Below, piece by piece: positions 1-7,948 of a DNA stretch of 16,845 bases; the stretch's first letter is position 1; every line of letters begins with the position of its first letter. The notes beneath the pieces are model-generated. The model was not told where the DNA came from and did not search any database. It saw only the letters and a program-made list of their open reading frames with translations. The position numbers and the translations under genes are program-made. This DNA comes from JAGOEF01 sp029564465 (GTDB taxonomy: Bacteria > Bacteroidota > Bacteroidia > Bacteroidales > ML635J-15): contig JAKQPY010000130.1 of the NCBI GenBank assembly GCA_029564465.1, positions 1 through 16,845 on the forward strand, given 5' to 3'.

Positions 1-83
1 TGTCCGAAAACGGAGGTTCCAAAAAAATATGTATTTTTATCCATTGTAGAAAAGTTTTTGGCGAAACAAAACTACAAAAAACG

Positions 84-118
84 AAGAAGCCAGACTTATG
101 CGCTGGCTTCTTTAAAAA
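84..118. terminator. Hairpin, possible intrinsic terminator upstream of nrfA
   Basis: Bases 86-93 (GAAGCCAG) pair with 103-110 (CTGGCTTC), extendable to a 10-bp stem from 84 to 112 around a 9-base loop. The stem is preceded by an A-rich run and followed by T-rich sequence with an A interruption, the usual look of Bacteroidota terminators. It probably ends whatever gene lies left of the window and separates it from nrfA. The T tract is imperfect and no upstream gene can be recognised, so the role is inferred. Confidence 0.5.
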
Positions 119-166
119 GTTTTAATCGGACAACAGTGAAATAAAATAATTAAATAATATACGATT

Positions 167-1678
167 ATGAAGTTCAGTCTCTCGAAAAAAATCGCCGAAA
201 AGCCTTTATTGGGCTGGTTGCTCTTTCTGGGCACTGTAATCGTTGTGTTTGTACTGGGTCTGTTTGCCTCTACAATTATACAGCGACGCACCGAAGCCAC
301 CGTGATAAATGCACCATTGTATCAGCTCGATAAGTTTGAACCACGTAACGAAATGTGGGGCAAAGCCTATCCGCGCGAGTATGAAACCTATAAGCAGATG
401 GACGATACATCGTTTCGTTCAAAATATAATGGCAATGCCATGCGCGATGCACTCGACGAAGACCCGCGCCTTGTTATTTTGTTTGCAGGATATGCTTTCT
501 CGAAAGATTATAACCAACCGCGAGGCCATATTTATGCTGTAACCGATGTGCACAATACGCTGCGAACCGGAACACCCAAAGATGAAACCGAAGGACCGCA
601 ACCATCGAGTTGCTGGACGTGCAAAAGCCCCGATTCTTTCAGAATGATGTATGCCATGGGTGCCGGAGACTTTTTCAAGAAACCCTGGGCAGCTCATCTC
701 AGCGAAATTATCAACCCTATAGGTTGCGCCAACTGCCATAATCCCGATGACCAAAGTCTGCGAATTGCCCAGATTCCTCTTATCGAAGCCTTTGAGCGAC
801 AGGGACGCGATGCGGTAAACACACCTGTAAACGATCGCAGAACACTGGTTTGCGCTCAGTGTCATGTGGAATACTACTTTAAAGGTGATGGTAAGTATGT
901 TACCTTCCCCTGGGATAAAGGCACTACGGTAGAAGAAATCGAAAAATATTATGACGAAATCGGGTTTACCGATTGGGTGCACCCACTGAGCAAAACGCCG
1001 ATTATTAAAGCACAGCATCCCGATTATGAATTATTTCAATCGAGCATACACTATAAGAATAAGGTGTCGTGTGCCGATTGCCACATGCCATATATTACCA
1101 TGGGAAGCCAAAAACTTACCGACCATAAGGTGCAAAGTCCCTTGAATAATATGGAAGCCTCATGTATGGTTTGCCACCGCGACAGTAAGGAAGAACTTAC
1201 CGAGCACGTGTATGAGCGTCAGGATAAAGTGTATGAACAGAAAATAATTCTCGAAGACCTGTTGGTGAAAGCCCATATCGAAACTGCTTTTGCTATCGAA
1301 AAAGGTGCTACACCCGAGCAACTGAAACCAATACATACATACATTCGCGCTGCCCAGTGGCGCTGGGATTTTGTCGCTGCGAGCCATGGAGGCTCGTTTC
1401 ACGCTCCCCTCGAATGTATGCGGATTATCTCATCAGGAATCGAAAAAGCCTCGCTGGCACGCCTCGAAGTAGCCCGTTTGCTGGCTTCGCTGGGTTACAA
1501 TCAGGATGTTCCTATGCCCGATATTTCGACAAAAGAGAAGGCGCAGACTTACATCGGTCTCGATCCGGTGAAGATGAAGGCTGATAAAGAAGAATGGCTG
1601 AAAAACAAACTCCCCGGCTGGCTGAAGAAAGCCGAAGAACGTCAGGCGAAAATGCCGGAACCCAAACGCATAGGCTGA
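167..1678 (+). CDS. nrfA: Cytochrome c nitrite reductase, pentaheme catalytic subunit NrfA
   Basis: Reduces nitrite to ammonium with six electrons in the periplasm (dissimilatory ammonification). The 503-residue product has one N-terminal hydrophobic segment (about 15-36), a signal peptide or membrane anchor. Five haem sites are visible: CWTCK at 149-153, then CANCH 187-191, CAQCH 229-233, CADCH 302-306 and CMVCH 333-337. The lysine-ended first site is the hallmark of the NrfA active-site haem. Other family residues are present: R119 in PRGH, E235-Y236 after the third haem, and K281-x-Q283-H284, matching the catalytic Arg/Tyr/His and calcium ligands of known NrfA. A further likely haem-ligand histidine is H407. 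Length fits the family (about 480-510). It leads a probable operon with the two cytochrome maturation genes 22 bases downstream. The partner quinol dehydrogenase gene nrfH is not recognisable in the 166 bases before it. No strong ribosome-binding site is visible. Confidence 0.97.
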   Translation: MKFSLSKKIAEKPLLGWLLFLGTVIVVFVLGLFASTIIQRRTEATVINAPLYQLDKFEPRNEMWGKAYPREYETYKQMDDTSFRSKYNGNAMRDALDEDPRLVILFAGYAFSKDYNQPRGHIYAVTDVHNTLRTGTPKDETEGPQPSSCWTCKSPDSFRMMYAMGAGDFFKKPWAAHLSEIINPIGCANCHNPDDQSLRIAQIPLIEAFERQGRDAVNTPVNDRRTLVCAQCHVEYYFKGDGKYVTFPWDKGTTVEEIEKYYDEIGFTDWVHPLSKTPIIKAQHPDYELFQSSIHYKNKVSCADCHMPYITMGSQKLTDHKVQSPLNNMEASCMVCHRDSKEELTEHVYERQDKVYEQKIILEDLLVKAHIETAFAIEKGATPEQLKPIHTYIRAAQWRWDFVAASHGGSFHAPLECMRIISSGIEKASLARLEVARLLASLGYNQDVPMPDISTKEKAQTYIGLDPVKMKADKEEWLKNKLPGWLKKAEERQAKMPEPKRIG

Positions 1679-1700
1679 TATTGTACCACATAAGGGCAAC

Positions 1701-2885
1701 ATGAAAAAACAATCTTTTTTGTTTTCGGCTTCGGTTATTGTCCCCATTATTTTAATGACGACAGCCTGGTGTCTGCAATGGGTATTAGGTGAATTCAATA
1801 TAGACTGGCTGCGATTTCCGGTGAATGTGGCTGTTGCAGCCCAATTTGTTGTGGTAGTAGCCGCGGCTGCAGTATTCCTTAAGAAAAACAAGGCAATTGT
1901 CTGGCTTTCGAAATCAGGGGCAGCGATTTCGGCAACTGCGTTTTTTACCTTGCACGTTATGCTGATGGCTTTAATTCCTCAAACCGGGCAGCCAGGCCTA
2001 CATAATATTGCAGGCTGCTGGAGCTTTGTTTTTTCTCTGGCTTATTGGATGACCGCATTGTCGTTTGCCATTGTTAAGCGCATGTCGGTGTTTAGTATCC
2101 GCAATATTTTCTTTGTTCTGCAGCATCTGGGTTTACTGATTGCTGTTTTGGCAGGAGCCTTGGGACAGGCCGACAAACAACAGGCCTACCTGCGTGCATG
2201 GCGTAACGAGCTAGTCTGGTATGCCGAAACCAATGGCAACATGCTGGAACTGCCGTTTGCCGTGAAACTCACCGATTTCAGGGTGAATTATCATGCTCCG
2301 CAGTTAGCCCTCGTAAATCAGTTGGGCGAAGTACATACAGGCGGCAATAATGTTATCGAGGCCGTTCCCGGCAAACAGTTTTCCCTGGGAAAATTCACAT
2401 TTCGCGTTGACGATGCAATGAGTCGTTGTCACATTTCAGGTGACAGTCTGATGGATCACACGGGATTACCCGGCTCGGTAGCTGCTGCACTCGTAACAGT
2501 TACAACAGAGGAGGGCACTGAATCGCAGATTGTTGTCACACCCGGTAACTATATGGTGCGACCTGGTTTTATTATGATAAGCCCCGATTCGGTGCTGATG
2601 ATGATGCCTCCTGAACCCGAAAGCTTTGTTTCGGTATTCGACTTGTATGCAAAGTCCGACTTAAGCGTTCGCAGGGTGTTGATTGAAGTGAACAGTCCGG
2701 TAAAAGCCGAAGGCTGGACAATCTATCAGCACGGTTACGACAGTGCTATGGGAAACGACTCGCAATACTCCGATTTAATGATTGTAAAAGACCCCTGGCT
2801 CCCCGTCGTGTATTTTGGAATTTTTATGCTGATGTTGGGAGCACTGGGTTTGTTTTTTTATAAACCTCAAACAAAAAACCCATGA
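1701..2885 (+). CDS. ResB/CcsB-like cytochrome c biogenesis membrane protein
   Basis: Probable haem-handling or apocytochrome-binding half of a System II (Ccs/Res) cytochrome c synthase. The 394-residue protein has predicted membrane spans near 5-27, 38-60, 74-94, 106-124 and 136-154. A periplasm-facing domain of about 200 residues follows, then a last span at about 366-387. This is the ResB layout of an N-terminal helical bundle, a large soluble loop and a C-terminal anchor. Histidines inside or at the edge of spans (H85, H142) and one in the YQHGYD stretch near the end are candidate haem ligands. Its stop codon overlaps the start of the next gene by four bases (ATGA), indicating translational coupling. 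Position between nrfA and a CcsA-like gene supports the call. Sequence similarity to ResB is judged by eye and the family is divergent, so individual ligand roles are inferred. Confidence 0.8.
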   Translation: MKKQSFLFSASVIVPIILMTTAWCLQWVLGEFNIDWLRFPVNVAVAAQFVVVVAAAAVFLKKNKAIVWLSKSGAAISATAFFTLHVMLMALIPQTGQPGLHNIAGCWSFVFSLAYWMTALSFAIVKRMSVFSIRNIFFVLQHLGLLIAVLAGALGQADKQQAYLRAWRNELVWYAETNGNMLELPFAVKLTDFRVNYHAPQLALVNQLGEVHTGGNNVIEAVPGKQFSLGKFTFRVDDAMSRCHISGDSLMDHTGLPGSVAAALVTVTTEEGTESQIVVTPGNYMVRPGFIMISPDSVLMMMPPEPESFVSVFDLYAKSDLSVRRVLIEVNSPVKAEGWTIYQHGYDSAMGNDSQYSDLMIVKDPWLPVVYFGIFMLMLGALGLFFYKPQTKNP

Positions 2886-3679
2886 TCTGGAACCAGCTGA
2901 TATGGTTTTTTATTGCCTTTGCTTGCTGTGCTTCAGCCGGTTCCTATTTTGTATTCAATCGTAAACCGACACCGCTGAAAGGCGCTTTGGCATGGGTTTT
3001 CCCTTTAGCCGGCAATGTATTGCTCCTTACATTTACCACAATCCTCTGGCTGCAGCTCGAACGCCCTCCCATGAAAACCATGGCCGAAACACGGCTTCTG
3101 TACGCCGTTTTTGTGGGCATCATTACCTGGGTTATATTCCTGAAAACACGCAGTCGATGGATGTACCTGCTCGGAAATGTCATGGCTATGGTTTTCCTGC
3201 TGGTTGACCTCATACATCCCGAATATCAACAGAAAAACCTCATGCCTGCCCTGCAAAGCGTCTGGTTTATTCCCCATGTTGTGGTGTATATGATTTCGTA
3301 CGCAGTACTTGCGGCTGCCTGCCTGAGTGCACTCATGGGACTTTTCCGGTCGTCGTTTGGAAAAAACGACTTTCGAAACGACCTCAACCTGGCCATGAAA
3401 CTGGTGTATCCCGGCACAGCGCTGCTAACCATCGGTATGCTGCTCGGAGCCATCTGGGCAAAAATTGCTTGGGGCAACTACTGGTCGTTCGATCCAAAAG
3501 AGACATGGGCCTTACTTACCTGGCTGTTCTATCTGATAACCATTCACATCTTCAATGCATTCCGCAATCGCGAGAAGCTGGTGCTGTGGATGCTTTCGCT
3601 ATCGTTTCTGGTGTTGATAATTACATGGCTGGGCATCAGATACCTCCCTTCGGCCATGCAAAGTGTCCACGTGTATTAG
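2882..3679 (+). CDS. ccsA: CcsA/ResC-like cytochrome c synthase subunit (WWD-type)
   Basis: Presents haem to apocytochromes c for covalent attachment on the periplasmic side; partner of the preceding ResB-like protein. The 265-residue product is mostly hydrophobic with about seven or eight spans. It carries the haem-binding tryptophan-rich signature WGNYWSFDPKETW at 197-209, which is characteristic of the haem-handling protein superfamily. Flanking histidines are at 132 (PHVVVY), 222 (TIHIF) and 263 near the C-terminus (SVHVY, like the GLHSY ending of CcsA). The ATG overlaps the upstream stop by four bases. It is the last gene of the nrfA cluster and ends only three bases from a convergent gene. 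Family assignment is firm; dedication to NrfA is inferred from position. Confidence 0.92.
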   Translation: MIWNQLIWFFIAFACCASAGSYFVFNRKPTPLKGALAWVFPLAGNVLLLTFTTILWLQLERPPMKTMAETRLLYAVFVGIITWVIFLKTRSRWMYLLGNVMAMVFLLVDLIHPEYQQKNLMPALQSVWFIPHVVVYMISYAVLAAACLSALMGLFRSSFGKNDFRNDLNLAMKLVYPGTALLTIGMLLGAIWAKIAWGNYWSFDPKETWALLTWLFYLITIHIFNAFRNREKLVLWMLSLSFLVLIITWLGIRYLPSAMQSVHVY

Positions 3680-3682
3680 GTC

Positions 3683-4147
3683 TTAGCGTATCCTGTCAAT
3701 CGAACGGATTAAGGCTTCATCTTTGCCGATTGCCCGCATTGCGAGCCACTGAAGTATGGCACAAACGGCCGGAAATGCCATCATCACACTATAATATACT
3801 TTCGCATCAAAATACTTACCGGCCTGATGCAAATAGATAAACATCAGCGCAATGCAGCCCAGCGAAACAATCAGATTGAACGCACACAGGCGAATCTGCA
3901 GCATTCGTTTCTTGAACAGAAAAATTGTGAGCAACGAAACCAATCCGCTAAGGGAAACCATTACCAAAACAGGCCATGCACTTACTTTCACCACGGTGGT
4001 AGCATCGGTTTGAACCGTAACTCCCAGCGCTCCGAAATCAACAACCGCTCCCGACTTTAAAATCAGGCTACCGAATGGAATAAACACAATAACTGCCATC
4101 AAAATGGCTGATACGAGTAGATATACGCTTTGAATCCGCTGAATCAT
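3683..4147 (-). CDS. DUF4293-type small integral membrane protein
   Basis: A 154-residue protein of unknown function with four predicted membrane spans. It begins MIQRIQSVYLL, the characteristic start of a Bacteroidota-specific family annotated as DUF4293. I chose that ATG (base 4147) over one six codons upstream because it fits the family start and leaves a leader before it. Spans lie roughly at residues 5-27, 56-76, 87-105 and 115-135, with a predicted external loop containing GALGVTVQTD. It is convergent with the ccsA-like gene (three bases between stop codons) and divergent from the MoxR gene. A CATATTTG sequence at 4170-4163 on the minus strand resembles the -7 element TAnnTTTG with one mismatch. 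No function can be assigned from sequence. Confidence 0.8.
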   Translation of the reverse strand: MIQRIQSVYLLVSAILMAVIVFIPFGSLILKSGAVVDFGALGVTVQTDATTVVKVSAWPVLVMVSLSGLVSLLTIFLFKKRMLQIRLCAFNLIVSLGCIALMFIYLHQAGKYFDAKVYYSVMMAFPAVCAILQWLAMRAIGKDEALIRSIDRIR

Positions 4148-4197
4148 GATCGTTCTTTTTCGCAAATATGCACATTTTATTCGTATGCTTCATATTT

Positions 4198-4225
4198 TTT
4201 GGTTGACAATTTCGTTGTACATTTG
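4198..4225 (+). promoter_or_regulatory. Probable Bacteroidota promoter for the MoxR gene
   Basis: TACATTTG at 4218-4225 matches the Bacteroidota -7 consensus TAnnTTTG exactly. A TTTG at 4198-4201 could be the -33 element, but the 16-base gap is shorter than the usual 19-21. The element sits 20-27 bases before the ATG at 4245 and so predicts a very short leader. It also argues against any start for MoxR upstream of about 4235. Confidence 0.5.
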
Positions 4226-4244
4226 TTGGCTAAAATTAATGATG

Positions 4245-5213
<969 letters not shown>

Positions 5214-5215
5214 CC

Positions 5216-6739
5216 ATGTATAAAAGCAGGATATTCATAGCCCTGTTGCTCTGTATGCTGCTTAACTCTGGCATTTCGCTCGCGCAAAAGCAACGCAAAA
5301 TCGAAATTGTCGATGCCGGAACCCTCGAATACGACGAACGTATCGGCAATCGTGCCAAGCGGCTGAAAGACCATGTGGTGTTTAAGCACGAAGAGGCCAT
5401 GATGTATTGCGACAGTGCCTACTTTTACTCCGAAACCAATTCGGTGCAGGCATTCAACAACGTGCGCATCGAGCAGGGCGACAGCCTTGGAATGTCGGGA
5501 ACCACCATGCGCTACGACGGCAACACCAAAATGGCCAAAGTCCGCAAAAAAGTGGTACTGAAACACTACGGTTCCTACCTCGAAACCGACTCGCTCAACT
5601 TCGACCGTAGCATTAACATGGGATATTATTTCAACGGTGGCAACATCTACGATGGCGACAACCATTTGTTCAGCAACCGCGGCTATTACTATGCCGACCG
5701 CAAAGACTATTACGCCGTTGACGAAGTGGTGCTGATTAACCCGCAATACAAAATATTTTGCGACACCCTGCGCTACAATACCGAAACCGGAATGACATAT
5801 TTCTATGGTCCAACCACCATTGTAAGCGACTCCAACACCATCTACTGCGAAAACGGATACTACGACACGCGCCTCGACCTGGCTTCGTTCTCCGAAAATG
5901 CCAGCCTGTACTCGGGTCATCAGATTCTGCGTGGCGACAGCCTCTTCTACGACCGAAACCTGCGCATGGGCAAGGCTTTTATGCATGTGAGCGTGATTGA
6001 TACCCTCGAAAACGTGAGGGCCTATGGCAACTACGGGCAATATTACGAAAACCCGGAGAAAGCCATGCTTACCGACAGCGTGCTGGTCGTGTATGTCAAC
6101 GAAGGCGATACGCTCTTTATGCATTCCGACACCGTGCATATCGACATCGACTCGGCCAACAACAAGCTCGTGCGGGCATTCCGCCACGTGCAGGTTTTTC
6201 GCGACGATGTACAGGCACGCTGCGATTCGCTTGTGTATAACTCCGCCGACTCCATCTCCGAAATGTTCGGTAAACCCGTGATTTGGTCGCAGGGGAACCA
6301 GTTGAGCGGCGAAAAAATGATTCTCTACTTCGAAAACGACAAGGCCCATCATGCCGAAATAACCGGCTATGCACTCATAGTGCAGCAGGAAGACTCATCG
6401 TATTTCAACCAGATTCAGGGCAGGAGGCTCGTGGCTTACTTCCGCGACAACGATGTGTGCAGGGTAGAGATTTACAACGACAGCCAGACCATTTACTTTA
6501 TCCGCGACGAAAACACGCAGGAGCTTACGGGCTTGAATAAGATATTTTGTACCGACATGATTATTTACCGCGAAGACAAGAAAGTGGAACGCATAAAATT
6601 CTTCGAGAAACCCGATGGCATCATCATTCCGATTGACCAGCTAAAAGAAGCCGATGCATTCCTGAAAGACTTTAAGTGGTACGAAAAATACCGACCTCAG
6701 AGCAAGGATGATATATTTATGTGGATTCCGATTGAGTAG
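5216..6739 (+). CDS. Exported OstA/LptA-like protein
   Basis: Probable envelope protein of the OstA/LptA fold, the beta-jellyroll that carries lipopolysaccharide across the periplasm; a role in outer-membrane lipid transport is inferred from the fold only. The 507-residue product starts with a signal peptide (1-23, predicted cleavage after SLA). The rest is built of short beta repeats with a recurring C/G-D-S/T-L-x-Y-D/N pattern: CDSAYFY, TDSLNFD, CDTLRYN, GDSLFYD and CDSLVYN. There are many Tyr, Asn and Asp residues and no membrane helix. It is much longer than E. coli LptA (about 185 residues) and lacks an evident LptD beta-barrel, matching the Bacteroidota OstA-like group. The ATG lies two bases after the moxR stop. 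The early part of the gene is GC-rich relative to genes further right. Confidence 0.82.
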   Translation: MYKSRIFIALLLCMLLNSGISLAQKQRKIEIVDAGTLEYDERIGNRAKRLKDHVVFKHEEAMMYCDSAYFYSETNSVQAFNNVRIEQGDSLGMSGTTMRYDGNTKMAKVRKKVVLKHYGSYLETDSLNFDRSINMGYYFNGGNIYDGDNHLFSNRGYYYADRKDYYAVDEVVLINPQYKIFCDTLRYNTETGMTYFYGPTTIVSDSNTIYCENGYYDTRLDLASFSENASLYSGHQILRGDSLFYDRNLRMGKAFMHVSVIDTLENVRAYGNYGQYYENPEKAMLTDSVLVVYVNEGDTLFMHSDTVHIDIDSANNKLVRAFRHVQVFRDDVQARCDSLVYNSADSISEMFGKPVIWSQGNQLSGEKMILYFENDKAHHAEITGYALIVQQEDSSYFNQIQGRRLVAYFRDNDVCRVEIYNDSQTIYFIRDENTQELTGLNKIFCTDMIIYREDKKVERIKFFEKPDGIIIPIDQLKEADAFLKDFKWYEKYRPQSKDDIFMWIPIE

Positions 6740-6810
6740 GGGGATTGTTTATTGACAATGTATCTGTTTTGTTAATACATTTCCCCAATCCAACATTCCA
6801 ATTTCAAGCG

Positions 6811-6842
6811 CTTGCAAATCAGATAATTTAAATTTATCTTTA
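6811..6842 (+). promoter_or_regulatory. Possible promoter for the P-loop NTPase gene
   Basis: TATCTTTA at 6835-6842 is one base off TAnnTTTG, with CTTG at 6811-6814 twenty bases upstream as a -33-like element. The spacing fits the Bacteroidota consensus and the element lies 26 bases before the ATG at 6869. Both hexamers carry a mismatch. Confidence 0.35.
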
Positions 6843-6868
6843 GGTTTTTTGATTAAATTCTGTAAACC

Positions 6869-7384
6869 ATGGAAGAAATCAACCGAAAATTGCTGGTAGG
6901 TATTCTCGGGCATTACCACTCGGGCAAAACCACCACCTGGAATACGCTCTTCGATAAAACCGTAAGAACCGGTAAGCACGAGCGATTGTTGCGCATCGAC
7001 AACGCCAGCATGAAAGTGTTTCTCGTCAACGGGGCTCCGCTCGAGCGCAAGGCCGAACTCAAGAAAATTCTGCCGGCCTACGACCCCGACATCGTGCTGT
7101 GTTCGTTTCTCTATCATAAAAATGTGAAGCAGAATTTCGACTATTTCATCAAGAAAGGCTATCACCTATATATTCAATGGCTGAACCCGGGATATTCCGA
7201 CGAGTATGATGCCAGCCTTTTTTACCAATATGGCATTATTGATTACCTGCTGAACTGTGGCGCCGAAGTGAGTGTGCAGAATGGAAAGAACGACGCCACT
7301 GCACGGGTAGAACTTATCAGGAATTATTTGTATGGGTGGCGCCGGAAAAGTTTGCAGAACACCGAAAATACCGGGAGCTTGTAA
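6869..7384 (+). CDS. Small P-loop NTPase of unknown function
   Basis: A 171-residue soluble protein with a clear Walker A motif, G14-H-Y-H-S-G-K-T21, just after a short hydrophobic strand (LLVGIL). This marks it as a nucleotide-binding P-loop protein. A possible Walker B-type strand is DPDIVLCSF, near residue 71-79. The rest (YHKNVKQNFDYFIKKG, and a conserved-looking WLNPGYSDEYD) matches no family I recognise. It is shorter than typical small GTPases with all G motifs, and no NKxD is evident, so GTP specificity cannot be claimed. It is monocistronic by spacing, with 129 bases before and 141 after. The last dozen residues are polar and probably disordered. Gene reality is supported by codon use like the neighbours and by the P-loop; function is unknown. 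Confidence 0.75.
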   Translation: MEEINRKLLVGILGHYHSGKTTTWNTLFDKTVRTGKHERLLRIDNASMKVFLVNGAPLERKAELKKILPAYDPDIVLCSFLYHKNVKQNFDYFIKKGYHLYIQWLNPGYSDEYDASLFYQYGIIDYLLNCGAEVSVQNGKNDATARVELIRNYLYGWRRKSLQNTENTGSL

Positions 7385-7451
7385 GACAAATTTCCCATTT
7401 ATCTGCCTTATTTCTTTGTTTATATAAAAATGGGAAAAACATTATAAAATA

Positions 7452-7484
7452 TTTGGGAAATACCTTTTTCATTCGATATATTTG
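7452..7484 (+). promoter_or_regulatory. Strong Bacteroidota promoter for the TfoX_C gene
   Basis: TATATTTG at 7477-7484 is a perfect TAnnTTTG -7 element, with TTTG at 7452-7455 twenty-one bases upstream as the -33 element. Predicted transcription starts around 7490, about 35 bases before the ATG at 7526. This is the best promoter match in the window. Confidence 0.7.
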
Positions 7485-7525
7485 CACGACGACATTACAC
7501 GCATAAGTTAAATTTATTGAAAGCT

Positions 7526-7789
7526 ATGACACTACTTACCGAAGGACACAACATTGGAAAGGTTTTAGAACTGAAACTTCACAGTATTGGTATTGATACT
7601 GTTGAAACATTACGCAGCATTGGAACCGAAGAAACATTCCGTCGTTTGAAACAAATCGACAAAAATTGCAGCCGGGCCATTTTGTTTGCTATCGAAGGCG
7701 CTATTCAGGGCGTAAGGTGGCACAAACTGGAAGAATATCGCAAAAACGAACTTCGCGCTTATTTCATGGATCTGCAGAACGATCGTTAA
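7526..7789 (+). CDS. Stand-alone TfoX C-terminal domain protein
   Basis: An 87-residue protein corresponding to the TfoX C-terminal domain alone, a small helical domain with a helix-hairpin-helix-like start. In gammaproteobacteria this domain is joined to an N-terminal domain in the competence regulator TfoX/Sxy; the function of single-domain forms is not established. Visible matches are N9-I-G near the start, the LxxIGI turn (18-23), the TxETFRRLK segment (34-42) and the closing AIEGAIQGVRWHKLEEYRK (55-73), which resembles the ALEGAIRGIRWH of the family. I placed the start at ATG 7526 rather than a TTG nine bases earlier. It has its own promoter and a strong terminator, so it is transcribed alone. 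Confidence 0.85.
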   Translation: MTLLTEGHNIGKVLELKLHSIGIDTVETLRSIGTEETFRRLKQIDKNCSRAILFAIEGAIQGVRWHKLEEYRKNELRAYFMDLQNDR

Positions 7790-7817
7790 AACATCGCGGC
7801 TTTTTGGCCGACCTGTT

Positions 7818-7856
7818 TAAATGCCTTATACAAGCTGTTGTGTAAGGCATTTTTTA
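7818..7856 (+). terminator. Intrinsic terminator after the TfoX_C gene
   Basis: AAATGCCTTA at 7819-7828 pairs with TAAGGCATTT at 7843-7852. The stem continues through a wobble pair and ACA/TGT (7830-7832 with 7839-7841) to a 6-base loop, followed by a run of six T. It begins 29 bases after the stop codon. It is the clearest intrinsic terminator in the window and separates this gene from the large oxidoreductase. Confidence 0.9.
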
Positions 7857-7948
7857 TTTGATAATACTGACAAAACTCATTTTACACGCTTAAAACTATT
7901 CTGAAATTTACGCGATTTTATTTCGTTGTCTTTAAAACTTTTAATGTC

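Noticed and set aside
1..144. Open frame from base 1 to a TAA at 142-144, possibly the end of an upstream gene
   Set aside because: The 47 residues are lysine-rich, show no NrfH or other family motif, and are crossed by a terminator-like hairpin. Another frame is also open across most of the stretch, so openness alone is weak evidence.
419..1018. Minus-strand open frame inside nrfA
   Set aside because: It lies wholly antisense to haem-binding codons of a confidently identified gene and shows no domain or start signal.
4146..4244. N-terminal extension of MoxR with a hydrophobic segment
   Set aside because: It overlaps the divergent DUF4293 start and contains a perfect -7 promoter element. 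MoxR proteins are cytosolic and begin near the ATG cluster at 4239-4245.
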